DNA of 64,000 nucleotides from Gnetum montanum (GCA_015680685.1 MNCI01023334.1:1199-65198); one strand, 5' to 3'; positions 1 through 10,920 are shown, numbered from the stretch's first letter. Numbers and translations: made by a program. The notes: generated by a model not told the origin, from the sequence alone.

Positions 1-222
1 TAGTAGAATTTAATTATTTTACATATTTTTTAAGTTATCATCACTATTTGCATTCCAAATAATATATATTGGTAAACATAAATTGGTTAAAATAAAAGTT
101 TATATATTTCGTATATGTTAATGAAGAAATACATTGCACAATTATTGCAACAAACATTAAAGAGCTATATAATAGGATTGAGCAAAAGGCAAAATACGAT
201 GATAAGTGTGAACTCAATATGC

Positions 223-1430
223 CTAATCCTCCAATTGAGCAAAACGAACTTCTTGTGCAATTCTACTTTGGGGATGTTTAGCATTTGAAATCTTTCTGTA
301 TCTTTGCACAGAGAAATGAAGATGAATCTTCAAAGAATCAATGGTCTTGACTCTAGATAATGCACCAAACGTTAGACCCGTAACTTCTCTTCAACCAATG
401 TCAATAGTAGCCTTATCTAGTGTCATTCCTTGAGATTTATGAATAGTCATGGCCCATGCCAACCATAATGGTAATTGATAAGATGCTCCTTAGACCACAG
501 ACATAATTGGCACATGATGAGGATTACCATTATCAAAGGCACATCCAATATAGGAGTCAAAATCAACAGTAACGTATGATGGTAATGTAGGTGGTTATTT
601 ACCTTGAGTATACATAATACTTTGAATCGTGCCAAGTGCACCATTCACCAATCCTGCTTTAGGCCAAAGGTTAATTGTGAGCATTACCCTTGCACCTTCA
701 CATATAAGCAGAGATCGCTTTATATCATCATCATCATTTGAGATTCTGAATCCATGGGGATCTCTATCTACTACACACAATGCAATGGGTCTATGCATTG
801 TTTGCAACATCTTCTTATTGTGTGATTGGACTTTATCCTTTGTATCATATAAGTGCATTGATTTTTCAAAACCGTCTAATCCACTCAAAGTGGATGGAAG
901 ATTCATTCGAGTAGCCAAGAAATTATAATCTTCATCATGGCTTTTTTCTTCTGTGATATGCATCAATATTTCCTTGAATCTTTGTTGTTGAGAATCATTT
1001 CTAGACTGACGAAAAATTGCATCTAAAACAACAAATGTATCAAATGATTGCCAAACCCCTATAATATCTAGATTCTTGGATGCATAAGGCACAACATCAA
1101 GCATAGGAGGAAGCTAACCCAAATCACCTATCAATATAACTAATCTTCCTTCAAAAACTTCATTGTGATGTTCTGAAAAAATTTCTCGTGATCGTCTATT
1201 AATGCTTTGTAATAATCTTCCTATTTGAACTTTTTTGTACACCTCTCGAGAAACATTGAGTGTGCAGAAAACACAACTATAGTTTACCAAAGGAAGCTCG
1301 TACAACATGTGATAGACATCCATAGCATCAATGTCTCTATTTGTAGTAGCATCCATCATGAGCCTTCTGTAGACTGATAAAGCATCTTCATGAGGATCCC
1401 TTGACTCGAAAATTTGCAACATGTCACGAA
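223..1430 (-). pseudogene. PIF1-like helicase C-terminal half of Helitron
   Basis: This would be the DNA helicase half of a Helitron transposase, which unwinds the donor strand. One reading frame runs from 1430 down to 223. It contains a GDLGQLPPM block (helicase motif II/III region; the Q codon is now TAG at about 1113-1111), then VVLDAIFRQS, GARVMLTINLWP and GLVNGALGTI, all typical of PIF1. After in-frame stops at 595-597 and further downstream it reaches AMTIHKSQGMTLDKA and LTFGALSRV, the C-terminal helicase motifs. The frame is unbroken; only stops interrupt it. Upstream, the Rep C-terminal text (SREVYKKV) runs straight into the block before motif II, so the expected Walker A motif (GGTGKT type) and several hundred residues are missing. 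Confidence 0.88.
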
Positions 1431-1528
1431 AAGATTATGATTTCTTCTTTGTTTTAGCTGCATATTTCATGATATATTTTATGATAACACATCGTGAAAT
1501 TACTGGCTAAAAATCTGTATTTGCCCTC
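1430..1528 (-). pseudogene. Helitron Rep C-terminal segment, downstream of LTR insertion
   Basis: The minus strand encodes a block resembling the Helitron motif after 'WRAN', including PVISR, KYIMKYAAK and KTKKKS, with stops in place of conserved Q codons. It stays in the same frame as the helicase at 223-1430 and continues, across the inserted LTR, the frame that ends at 2320. A following block, SVYRRLMMDATTNRDI then HMLYELPLV, matches the part of the family just before the helicase. The rest of the Rep protein lies at higher coordinates. Confidence 0.75.
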
Positions 1529-2319
1529 TGATGAGTGGCGAGGTACCCCTACACTCAACCATATGAAATGAGCGTAGCACGCGCGATCCGGTCGAACTGC
1601 GCAGACTAAATGCCTTAACGCCACAAGAAACACTTGGGGTTAATTGTTCGTTGTTTTCCCAGGCTTGCTTGTAAGTGTCACGGTGTATGGTTAAGCAAGT
1701 CTGAGGTATGTGATTTTTTTGGTATTTTTCGGTTTATCTTCTATGCTATCAGGGGAAAGGGTTGAGAAACTAACTAACTCTAACTAATGTCCTAAGTCTA
1801 AATTAACTAGCGTCAGCATCCGTTCCCACTTACCGGACACACCCTAAACTATGCAACTGTGGCTTACCAAACGCTAATCGTTACTGGGATCACCACACGT
1901 AACGCCAGTGCTCGAAGTGGTCGTACTGAGGCACCTATTTAGCTTAAGTGTGATAAGCAGCCGATTCCTTGACTAGCCGTACACGTCCGTAGATGCTCGT
2001 AAGCAAGTCGTACTTGTGCGCACTAGGAAAGCAGTAAATAAACAACAATAAAACCATGTACTGCAAGGTTTATCCAATTAAGTTCGTCTTTATTGCCGTA
2101 CACAACTTGGGTTCAGGTTACAAGCTGCTCGAATAAAGAGCCGTTCACTCTAAGACTCCTACTGCGGGCACATGGGAAAAATTCTAACACTGGAGTGATC
2201 AATCTGCCAGAGCTTTGCTACTTCTAGCTAGGATTGGGAAATGAAGGGAGTGCCGCCTCTTATTTATAGATATGGCGGCGGGGCGCGATATCGCGGCACA
2301 TGCAGGTCGCGTCTCATCA
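1529..2319 (-). repeat. Solo LTR (E3 type) inserted in the Helitron gene
   Basis: The unit begins TGATGAGTGGCGAGGTACC and ends CGCGTCTCATCA. It is the reverse complement of the LTR type at 26604-27582, 33040-34053 and 52309-53248. At 791 bp it is shorter than those (940-1014 bp). A TATA box reads TATAAATA on the minus strand near 2265-2272. Flanks CCCTC (1524-1528) and CCCTT (2320-2324) look like a 5-bp target duplication with one change. No internal region or second LTR adjoins it, so it is a solo LTR left by LTR-LTR recombination. Confidence 0.85.
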
Positions 2320-2800
2320 CCCTTCATGACTAAAGCATCATTATGTTATGAACATTAAGCCTCAGCTTGTTTCTTTGAGGAACATAAGTAATCTCATTAT
2401 TATTTTCTAGATCTCTCTGAAGAGTTGATTTTAAAGATAACGAACAAGGAACATTGTACCTAGAATTGAAAAATACGAAAGTTGAATATCTATATATTTT
2501 TTCCCATGATAAATTAAAGTTTACTTGCTAATAAAAATGAATGCAATGGTGACGAAATAATAATGATACAACATTTTAATTAGAAAGTGGCACCTACAAA
2601 CTTCTTTGCCATTACATTTTTGTAGGCATGCACTGGGTTTGCATACAGTATGTCTTTGAACAATATTAAGTAAATCAACATAATCAGTTTCTAGACCCAT
2701 ACATCATAGTTGTTCAACAGTCAAGTCACATGGATGACGCAACATATTTACATGTAAAGCCTACTTGAGAAGATAGATTGAAAGAAGTAACAATGGAGAA
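2320..2800 (-). pseudogene. Helitron Rep middle segment
   Basis: Two conserved blocks can be read on the minus strand. One near 2590-2700 includes DYVDLLNIVQRHTVC and a Cys-rich CNGKEVCRCHF, the zinc-binding block of Helitron Rep proteins. A second at 2330-2415 reads EITYVPQRN followed by LNVHNIMML, then stops where the family has Q and W (TAG and TGA). This second block ends at the solo LTR. The AT-rich 150-200 bp between the blocks is poorly conserved and may be decayed or an intron. Confidence 0.7.
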
Positions 2801-2801
2801 A

Positions 2802-3480
2802 TTAATATCTCTGTATTCTAAGCAATATCAGCAAAAAAAAAAAAAAAAACTGTGTAAAGAATAGAAAAGATAAATGAGAACTTACATTATTTGGATGTCC
2901 ATTAGTTATAAATCTTGGATTCCATGCATTTGTAATTGAATCAAAAAATTCCTTTGTCCTACGCATGACATGAGGATCATTATGGTTGAGCTCATCTACC
3001 TTTGGAGCACCTTGTATCCACAAGAAATCATGCACATGTGGAGATCCATGATGCTGCCACTCATATCGTGTCCAATAGTCAACAACATGGAACTCATTCA
3101 TCAAAACTGTTTTAACAAAGGCAATGTGACGATGATGCATGAACTCTGCAACTATATGCAAATTTTTTATGATATTACTCTACCTCCAACATTTGATTTT
3201 TGATGAGCTCTCAGGTGGATCTCCTTCCATCAGATTATGCAACTCAGGCTAATAGAGATTTGCTACACTCAGAGTAAAAAAAAATAGTAGGTGTTCCCAA
3301 TTGATTCACCATGTCAGTTAGCTTTGCTTTACATTTTCTCCAATAAGATGATGTACCACAAATGGATGTACCATATCGCATTAAATTATAAACAATGACA
3401 TGTGATGGAACATTATGCAATTTTTCTTGTAATTCTACAATAGTTATGGGTGCATCAACAATATTTTTTTAAAGAAATAC
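2802..3480 (-). pseudogene. Helitron_like_N (Rep) domain remnant
   Basis: The minus strand carries the N-terminal Rep-like domain that precedes the catalytic part of Helitron transposases. From high to low coordinates the visible blocks are RYGTSICGTSSYWRKC, DMVNQLGTPTIFFTL, an in-frame TAG where the family has Trp, then HNLMEGDPPES, NLHIVAEFMHHRH and RYEWQHHGSPHVHDFLW. The last is the His-rich block (H..GSPHVH) expected at the HUH-like site. FFDSITNAWNP follows. From about 2889 down, the frame runs into AT-rich sequence and a poly-A tract at about 2832-2850, which may be an intron or decay. Confidence 0.82.
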
Positions 3481-3959
3481 AGTCGTAGATTCCATTGCCT
3501 GTCTCCTTCTAATGACATTATAGATATAATACCTACAAATAAATCACACATCATTACTTAAATGTTATAAAAAAATTATGAATAATGATAATAACAAAAA
3601 AATGGAGAATTAATATTTACCTGAATCACTTGTGGCATCCAAATCTACCATCTTTGTAGCAAATAAGATGTTTTGCTTATTCATGCAAATTGACATCTTT
3701 AGCTCTTCACTCAAGAAAATCGCATTTTTCTTCAGGAAAAAGACTTGGAAATACCATCGTAAACAACCCCATCATGTTAAACTCATTAATAGGAGAATCA
3801 GACATGGAAGGCCACTGAGCAACATTCGAATTCTATAATGATGGATTATGCATCCATGCTCTTATCCAATCAATTTCCTTTCTTACAATTCCATGATGTT
3901 GTGCAACTGACGATGTGTGACCGATAATGTTTTCTTCATTTGTCTAAAGCAAAGAACCT

Positions 3960-4510
3960 TGAAACTACAATCTCATTTCTCCATCCTTTTCTAACAATGG
4001 AATATAAGGAATGCTATGGAAGATGTTAACATCACCAGTATCAACAACATCATCTAATGCATGCATATCGATCTTGATGTCTTGATAGTATGGATCATTT
4101 GCCTTCTTAAAAATCAAGGCTTCATGAACTCGTCTCTTGTTGACAATGAAATTATACTCGGTGCCCATTTAAGTTGCTCTTCTCAATATCAAAAAAGGGA
4201 TATCTTTAATTCTAAGAGAAAGTCTTTTAGTAATCTGTGTGGCATCCTAAGCAAAGCTAATTATGTGACCTTTATACTTGAACTATCCACCAATTGCATG
4301 TGTAACTTGTAAAATGGAATTGATTTTTGTAATTAACATTTCTTCAACCTTAGTTAAATAACCTAGGATAGGTGGTTGGATACTAGGATCCATGTTATTT
4401 TCAACAAAAAATTGTTTGATTTCACAACCAAAGTTGTCAAGAATATTATGTTTCTTTTCATTAATGCACCTATTGCATTTGGGTCCTCTACTTCTAGTTG
4501 AATCCAATAA
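3960..4510 (-). pseudogene. DUF6570-like region of the Helitron protein
   Basis: Two minus-strand stretches in this interval match the domain N-terminal to Helitron_like_N. The first (4507-4283) has CNRCINEK, then ENNMDPSIQP and LTKVEEMLI, with two Cys as a putative zinc pair. It continues past an in-frame TAG into YKGHIISFA, another TAG and D. The second (4168-3965) has FIVNKRRVHEAL and NDPYYQDIKID. Both TAGs stand where relatives have Gln (CAG or CAA). Function is not established for this domain; its presence supports the Helitron call. Confidence 0.75.
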
Positions 4511-4859
4511 TATGCTAAGAAATATTTCGTTGCTTACATTGCAAGGATGTGGATTTGCAAAACTTCTAACTACAGCATTAAAATTCTATATTGCTTGAGC
4601 AATTTTTATACCTATTTTTTGCAAGTTTGGGAAAGACTGAATTGGTTCTAAAGAAGGCATTTCCATTGTTGGTGCATTGGCGACATCTGTAGCTTCATTT
4701 ATTCAATGAAATGGATTCTCCTCCTATCAATGTTTCCTCGTTCAGTGCTCACTCTTGCTATAATGTGGTTGTTATTAATCTTCTTGCAATTGTTGTTCTT
4801 CTTCATGTGCGATTTCTAGAACAAATGTTGCTTGATTAATAGGTAGATATGCATTTCCA

Positions 4860-5437
4860 ATGTCCTACAAACAATGTTTGGAAATTTAAACTAAAAATTG
4901 AATTAAAATATGTACCAACTTGAGTATGGGAAGACACCAACCTGCATTTCTTCTTGATTATTTACATTATTAGTATTAATAATGTGGGTCATTGCATTAG
5001 ATGAATTCAAGTGATGAGAGGGGATTCGAAGTTAATGCAACCTAAAAATATATATGTCATGTATGTAAATAAAATGAGAATAGTTTCCTATGATAAATAT
5101 TTGTTTTGAAATATTTAAAAATGCATAAATTACATACTCTTGAATTTCATAGAATTAGTTGTCATTCTCGTTCGTGTTGTTTTGCTTCTCGTTTTAGAAA
5201 TCGTCTTCTTTCCTCTACAATCATCGATTTTGGATTTTTAGTTTCTATGATCCATGGTCGTTCTCTACTTCCACCATGCCCACACGCACGCCCACTACCA
5301 CGACCTCCATGAATTGCATTACTTGTTGCAACAAATGGTTGTTGTTGCTGATCTTGAATAGAGTGTTCTTCGCCTTCTCTATTGGGACTAATAATAGTAG
5401 AATCCATGTTTCTGAAAATGCATGAATTCCAATATTC
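4860..5437 (-). pseudogene. Putative N-terminal exons of the Helitron protein
   Basis: On the minus strand an open stretch at 5437-5162 encodes a charged, Gln/Gly/Arg-rich protein with an internal Met near 5407 (MDSTIISPNREG). It ends in EERRRFLKREAKQHERE, similar in character to the basic N-termini of Helitron proteins. A possible splice donor (GTATGT) lies at about 5135-5130, an acceptor (TTTTTAG) at about 5043, a donor (GTTGGT) at about 4943 and an acceptor (TTTGTAG) at about 4866. These exon limits are inferred from splice-like signals only; no conserved domain identifies this part. Confidence 0.4.
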
Positions 5438-5613
5438 CACCTCTTAATATTGTAACATGATGCCTAAATTAAATATCTTTAAATACTACATCGCATTGTA
5501 ACCATCGTCACCTTAATCATCGTTGTGATTGTAATCGTCATCATAATTGTAATCGTCACCATTTATAATAATAATAATAAATATTCATTATTACCCATGT
5601 TGGGGCCTTGCGC

Positions 5614-5960
5614 GTGAGGGAACATGAAGAAATGAATGGGGAGCCGAGGGGTCCGAGGGCATTAATCGAATAGAGATTCGGCTTCCCTACAATGACTCTT
5701 TGGCTCCCCTGCACATGGCGCATGCGTGTGAGGGAATACGAAGAGATGAATGGGGAGCCTAGGGGTTGGGGGGCGTCAATCGAATAGAGATTCGGGTCCC
5801 CTGCAGTGACTCTTTGGCTTCCTTGCACATGGTGTGTGCACGTGAGGGAATACGAAGAGACAAATGGGGAGCCCAAAGGTCAAGGGCATCAATTGAATAG
5901 AGATTTGGCTCCCTTGCAGTGACTCTTTGTCTCCTCTACACGTGATGCGTGATGTGGAGG
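5614..5960. repeat. 114-bp tandem repeat, three copies
   Basis: The string GTGAGGGAA recurs at 5614, 5728 and 5842, exactly 114 bp apart. A degenerate start (GTGGAGGG) follows at 5954. Copies share AATGGGGAGCC, AATCGAATAGAGATT and GACTCTTTGGCT blocks and are more GC-rich than their surroundings. Because 114 is a multiple of three, the minus strand shows a repetitive open frame. Nothing else suggests it is a gene. A short TAA-rich stretch lies just before it. Confidence 0.9.
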
Positions 5961-5989
5961 GCGACAAAATATGCTTCCCCCTCCCACCC

Positions 5990-6867
5990 ATCATATGAGA
6001 CGTGTTGGTCTCTCAGCCAAAAAAAAAAAGGATTTAATAGTTCTAAGATGTCTTTTTAAATTTTCATCTTTACAATCAATCCTAAAAAAATATATATTTT
6101 TAGGTGAAAAAAATTATACCTTCTTTTGAAGAACTCACTCAAGTTTTCACTTACTACTAAATTTTACATTCAAGGATGCATCTAAAGCATGAGCTATTGA
6201 ATGTTTTCACCTTAAACTAAGAAAGAAAGAAAATTAGTTAAAACTCTCTACAATAAAAAATAAAGGGACTAAAACAATTTTATGTGTGAAGCAAATTTCT
6301 TTACAATTGAGGAGTATTATCAAATAAAACTTCTTCCAACTTTAACTAAAAACAATATAAATATGTGCTCATACCAAGACCAATAACTTCAAGTAAGGGG
6401 GCAACTAAAAAAACAACGGATGAATGAATATTTCATATTGCATAAAGGAAATCTAGGGTTATGGATACCTAAATGAAAGCAACAAATACCAATATGTAAA
6501 CTTTGATGAATCAAATACTATATTTTTTTTTTATTTTTTAAGGATTTTAGGAGTATTCAACATAAAAAACTAAAATGTATTATAAAGAAAAAGTTCATTG
6601 TATAACCATATAGGATCATTGAAAAATGCTTAATTTTTAAAGGTGTGGAAGCCTTCCATATCCTTTAAATTTGATGACTTTGTATAGTAGGGTTGATATT
6701 ACATAAACAATTGAATCATGGCTAAATCTCAATATTAAAACTAATAATAATATAAGAAATTTTAAATGGTAATTCATCAATAAAAAATCAAGAAGACCAT
6801 TATTAAAATTACTAATAATTAAATTTCATAAATTACAAAATTTCTTTTTGGTGATATAGCAATTTGG
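5990..6867. other. AT-rich intergenic stretch, nothing recognised
   Basis: This is low-complexity AT-rich sequence with short poly-A and poly-T runs. No conserved coding block, LTR terminus or RNA gene was seen on either strand. Confidence 0.6.
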
Positions 6868-7005
6868 GTGATTTGGTGGATCATAAATCTGATTTGGGCT
6901 TTTAGTATTTTAGTGATTTGGGATTTGGCATTTTGTATGTTAAGGCCAAGAAAGCAACATATTTTATTTCAAGTAGTTTGGGGAAATACAAGAAGTAGGG
7001 TTTCA

Positions 7006-7690
7006 ATGGCAGGTTTTACAATTTCTCATGAGAAATGGAATAACATGGTTACAACTTTGAACTCCATAGCATCTAGGATTGTGCAATTGGAATCCATGGA
7101 TGAAGCCGTAGTCAAAAAGGTACAAACCATTCCAACCACTTTAGAGTTGAAAGATTCATTGTTAAATGTTTAAAAAACTCAAGTTTAGACAAATATGTAT
7201 ACTCTGTAGTCAAAGTTGGATTCTCATGAGTTAAAAATAACAATTACTCACTTAGGATTAGAAGCAATTACCAAGAAAATGCATGAAGATGAAGAAAAAT
7301 GTGATAAAATTCAGACTCTTTGAATTGTGGGAGAACAGGGTAAGGATCTTTTACAAGTCATGCAAAATTTCTTCATGAAACAAATGCATGTTTCTTCTAC
7401 CCCAGTATTTAGTGTAAATAGACTTAGTCCTAAGCGAGATAAGCCTCAGCAAATTATTGTTAAGTTTGTTGATTGGTGTAAAAGAGATAAGGTTTAGCAT
7501 AACAGAAGTATCTTGAATGGATAAAACATTTGGATTAATGAAGACCTGACCAAAAAAGAGTATGCCAAAAAGCATGGTAGAAAGTTAAACAAGCTTGTAC
7601 TAAAGGTAAACTTGCTTACTTGAACTATAATATGTTGCAGTCATCAAAGAGAGGACAAATTTCCCAAAATAGGGATTTTTTTTATTACAT
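7006..7690 (+). pseudogene. LINE ORF1-like fragment (INEDLT motif)
   Basis: Starting at an ATG at 7006 (MAGFTISHEKW), the plus strand encodes a helical, coiled-coil-like stretch with heptad-type leucines and several stops (for example after SLLNV at 7171). After it, PQQIIVKFVDWCKRD, then a stop, RSILNG, another stop and IWINEDLTKKEYAKK can be read. The order 'IIV(R/K)F ... IWINEDLT ... K' resembles the RNA-binding part of ORF1-type proteins of non-LTR retrotransposons. One frameshift near 7605 is needed to continue into KGKLAYLNYNML. No endonuclease or RT follows before 8462. The assignment is by motif only and could be wrong. Confidence 0.42.
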
Positions 7691-7699
7691 GTGGTTTCC

Positions 7700-8462
7700 T
7701 TAATGTTGAAGGTTCATTGGTTAATAAAGTTGCTATTTTAGATACTAGTCATTTCTTTAGTGATTTTGATTTGTTTATTTAAAGTAAATCACAAGCTTAA
7801 TATTAAGTAGAGAATATACAAAAAGAAAGAAAGAAAAAAAAGAAAAAAAACATGGAAAGAAAAAGCTTTTCAATTTTTGGGATGTCTACACTAGTGTAAG
7901 ACTATTTAATATTTTTAAAAAATCAAATAGAAGAAAACTAATTATTAGTAAGGAGGATGACCTTCGCCTTAACAAACTTTACATCAGTTTCAACATATGA
8001 GCTTAAACTTAAAAAGATTTGAGGTAGCAATAAAAATTTATGATCAAATACCAACATTTTAAAAAATATGAGAATCCTCATTACTTCATTATTTAATGCT
8101 TACTTTATATTGATAATTTATGCTATGAGTTTATTAACATTAGTTCTTGTCTTTGAGTTAACCTTGTTTTTGTCAAATAAGGATAGATGTGCCTTATGAA
8201 CTATTTTGTAGACTACTCAATACTTCCTATAGTATAAGTAAAAACATTCATAGAAGCTTTTGTCTTCTTTGATTTATTTATTATCATTTGATCATTTTTA
8301 TCATTAACTTAATTTTTCATACCTTTAATTTCAAACTATTTTTTTCTATCATTACGTTTTTTCCTCAACAAATATCCTTGATGATAATAAAAGTTGCAAG
8401 AATTAAGAAGATTAAAATATGTAATAAAATGAATATAAGTCTTCTTGCCTACTTATAATACC
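7700..8462. other. AT-rich spacer, nothing recognised
   Basis: The sequence has an A/G-rich run near 7818-7865 and otherwise AT-rich text. No domain, LTR terminus or RNA gene was recognised before the LTR at 8463. Confidence 0.55.
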
Positions 8463-9336
8463 TGATGAGCAGCAAGGTACTCCTATGCCCAACCATACGA
8501 ATCACAAGTGTTCACGTGCAATCTAGTCAAATTCTGTAGACTATAATTACTAAGTACACTAGAGCTAAATGGTGTGTGTGTGTTGTTTGTTCGTTGTCTT
8601 CCCAGTCCCACTTGTGGAATGCAATTGTATGGTTAAGTGTGACTAAGGCATATGATTTTATTGTTTTGTGTCTTTATGGAATTACTCATTTAGAATAAGA
8701 ATAAAAGTAAGAGTGATTTAAAATAAAAGTGATTAATTGCTAAGGAAACTCAAATCTAATCTAGCTTAACACAAGTAATTGTTTCCACTTCCCAGACACA
8801 TCCTGAGCTTCATGCAAACATTGCTAGGCTCTCAAACACTAATCATTTCTGAGCTACCAAGTGTGACACGTATGCTCAAAGGGGTCATGCTTGTGTAATT
8901 TAACAATTTTCTTAATTGATCAAAATGAATTACTACGTTAATAACACGAATGGAAAGTGCATAAAATTAAATTAAATAAAATATAAATGTGTAAGAAAAC
9001 AAATCTCAAGTGCTACAAGGATGAATCAAAGAGCTTGTCTTTATTGCCAACACAATGGTGTGCTTAGGTACATCAATGCTTGAATAAAGATTTGTCCACA
9101 CTTAGACCTCCTACTGTAGGCACTTGGAAGATATTCTACTTTCGAATGAACAAACTGCAAGAGTTTCCGTACTTAACTGCTAAAAACATGTTCCCAATTA
9201 TGCGCTTGGGCGCTGTATTTATAGACCCGAGAGTAACCTGAGAATAATCTCTCTAATAATTAGAATAACTACTCTAATAGTTAGAGTAGGCGCTCTAATA
9301 AAAACCATTTTAATAATTAGAGTAACCGCTTCATCA
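8463..9336 (-). repeat. E1 3' LTR
   Basis: The 874-bp unit starts TGATGAGCAGCAAGGTAC and ends TAACCGCTTCATCA (TG...CA). On the minus strand the TATA box (TATAAATACAG) is near 9224-9214, and the first ~110 bp of U3 hold CTCTAATAATTAGAG-like palindromes. The polypurine tract adjoins at 9337-9349 (minus strand AATCAGGGGGGTA). It is nearly the same as 14582-15462. Confidence 0.92.
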
Positions 9337-9349
9337 TACCCCCCTGATT
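9337..9349 (-). other. E1 polypurine tract
   Basis: The minus strand reads AATCAGGGGGGTA directly before the LTR start TGATGA. This is the expected plus-strand primer site of an LTR retrotransposon. The same arrangement occurs at 15463, 33026-33039 and 43803. Confidence 0.8.
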
Positions 9350-9659
9350 GAATGAAAACTCATCCTCGAGTATAGAAGAAGAGGAACAAGTTCTTTACAA
9401 AATATATTAGGGGGGTGTGGACTTATTTGATTGACATGCAGAGTGACATAGAGAAAATAGACAAATACAGAAGTGCTCGAGCATACAATATTACAATTAT
9501 GTACAAAATTGGTGTTCATGACAATTAGGAAAGAAACTGTTGCTTCTTTCTAGTGTCCAGCACTTGCGGCAATTCTTACTTGAGCAGATAGGTGAGAATG
9601 GCATCATACCAAACTGATTCAGTAGGCATTTGTACATTAATAGCACCTACAAGGAGAGA

Positions 9660-10190
9660 TTCATCAGGAAATTGATCAGATAAAGGGCTCTCTTTCTTCT
9701 TGTTGTTCTATCTTAGTCGCAATAAGTGATTCGCAACCACATTCTCCACATCTTTATGATCTATCATTATGAGATCAAATTCCTACAAAATCATGAGCCA
9801 CTGTATGACACAGGGGCTCACCGTTGGTTTGTTCATTAGAAATCTAATGACACTATGATTTGTGTGCACAAACACTTTGTAGCCAAGCACATAATACCTG
9901 AACTTCTCTAAAGCAAACACAATTGCCATCAACTCCTTTTCTGTAGTGGTGTAGTTCAGTTGTGTACCTGCAATGCTCCAACTTACATAGTGAATGTAAT
10001 ATGGACATTTTTGATCATCCATCTACGTAAGCACTACCCCCAAAGCATAATTTGATGCATCAGTCATCACATGAAATGGTTTGGACCAACCTGGTGCTTG
10101 AAGAATGGGAGTTTCAACAAAATTTTGCTTCAATTGTTGGAATGCTTATTCACATGTAGGGGTCCAGACGAATGATGCATCCTTCTTTGT
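9660..10190 (-). pseudogene. E1 RNase H domain remnant
   Basis: RNase H degrades the RNA template during reverse transcription. The minus strand shows MTDASNYALG (first catalytic Asp), then TTEKELMAIVFALEKFRYY (catalytic Glu in EKEL), GYKVFVHTNHSVIRFL (third acidic position is Asn here, where relatives have Asp) and NVVANHLLRL near the end (the usual D in VADHLSR is N). Stops interrupt the frame, for example before MDDQKCP and after QWLMIL. The substitutions and stops make the domain inactive. Confidence 0.85.
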
Positions 10191-10920
10191 CAATTCTACC
10201 AATGGCTTGGAAATTTTGGAAAAATTCTCGATGAAGAGCCAGTATGACCAAGGAATGACCGAACTTCTTTGACAGTTTTAGGTTGGCAGGTTATTCCTTG
10301 GATGACCCATATTTTTTCAAGGTCCACCTTCATTCCTACTTTTGAAATGCGATGCCCCAAGACTATGCCTTCCTGGACCATAAGATGGCTCTTTTGCCAA
10401 TTGAGGCAGAGGTTTATTTCAACACATCTTTTTAACACTTGCTCAAGGTGGTCTAAGGCTTGATCAAACGTAGCTACATAGGTGAAAAAATCATCCATAA
10501 AAACTTCTACCCCATTACCAATTTTTTGTTGGAAATTGCTGAGAACTAGTCATTAAAACGTGGCTAGGGTGTTGCATAGACGAAATGGCATCTGCCGATA
10601 AGCAAAAGTCCCCCACGGACTTGTGAAAGTTATTTTTTCCTAGTCCTCTAGTGCAATTCGAATTTGGTTATAGCCACTATAATCATCCAAAAGGCTATAA
10701 TAGCTGTGCCTTGAAATGGTGTCTAACACTTGGTTGAAAAAAGGTAATGGAAAATCATCCTTGAAAGTTGCCATGTTGAGTAGCCGAAAATCAATGCACA
10801 CTCGCCATTTACCTTCTTTCTTTGGTACAATCATGAGTGGACTGACTCACTCACTATCTGCGATAGGGTAGATGAATCCTGCCTTGAGGAGTGGTTCAAT
10901 ATCCTCTTTGACAATTTGCT
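10190..10920 (-). pseudogene. E1 reverse transcriptase remnant
   Basis: The minus strand encodes the fingers-palm region of a Ty3/gypsy RT. It opens with KEDIEPLLKAGFIYP, then MIVPKKEGKWRVCIDFR, NMATFKDDFPLPFFNQ, SLLDDYSGYNQI (first catalytic Asp), and the catalytic box VFMDDFFTYVATF at about 10508-10470. The connection follows with CVEINLCLNWQKSHLM, EGIVLGHRIS and EVRSFLGHTG. One frame change separates the palm from the MDD box. Length and order match the family; stops and frameshifts make it non-coding. Confidence 0.9.

Larger units (their letters stand above)
223..5437 (-). mobile_element. Decayed Helitron Rep/helicase region
   Basis: Read on the minus strand, the order of domains is a basic N-terminal exon, a DUF6570-like region, a Helitron_like_N (Rep) region and a PIF1-type helicase. 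This is the order seen in rolling-circle Helitron transposases that carry a PIF1 helicase. Conserved blocks are easy to follow, but the gene has many premature stops, has lost the Walker A part of the helicase, and is split by a solo LTR at 1529-2319. The typical Helitron ends (5' TC, 3' hairpin plus CTRR) were not located, so the element boundaries are only those of the coding remnant. It cannot encode an active transposase. Confidence 0.85.

Noticed and set aside
5556-5994. Repetitive minus-strand open frames with GSPF(I/V)SSYSLT repeats.
   Set aside because: They arise only because the 114-bp DNA repeat is divisible by three; overlapping frames are equally open and there is no start context or known domain.
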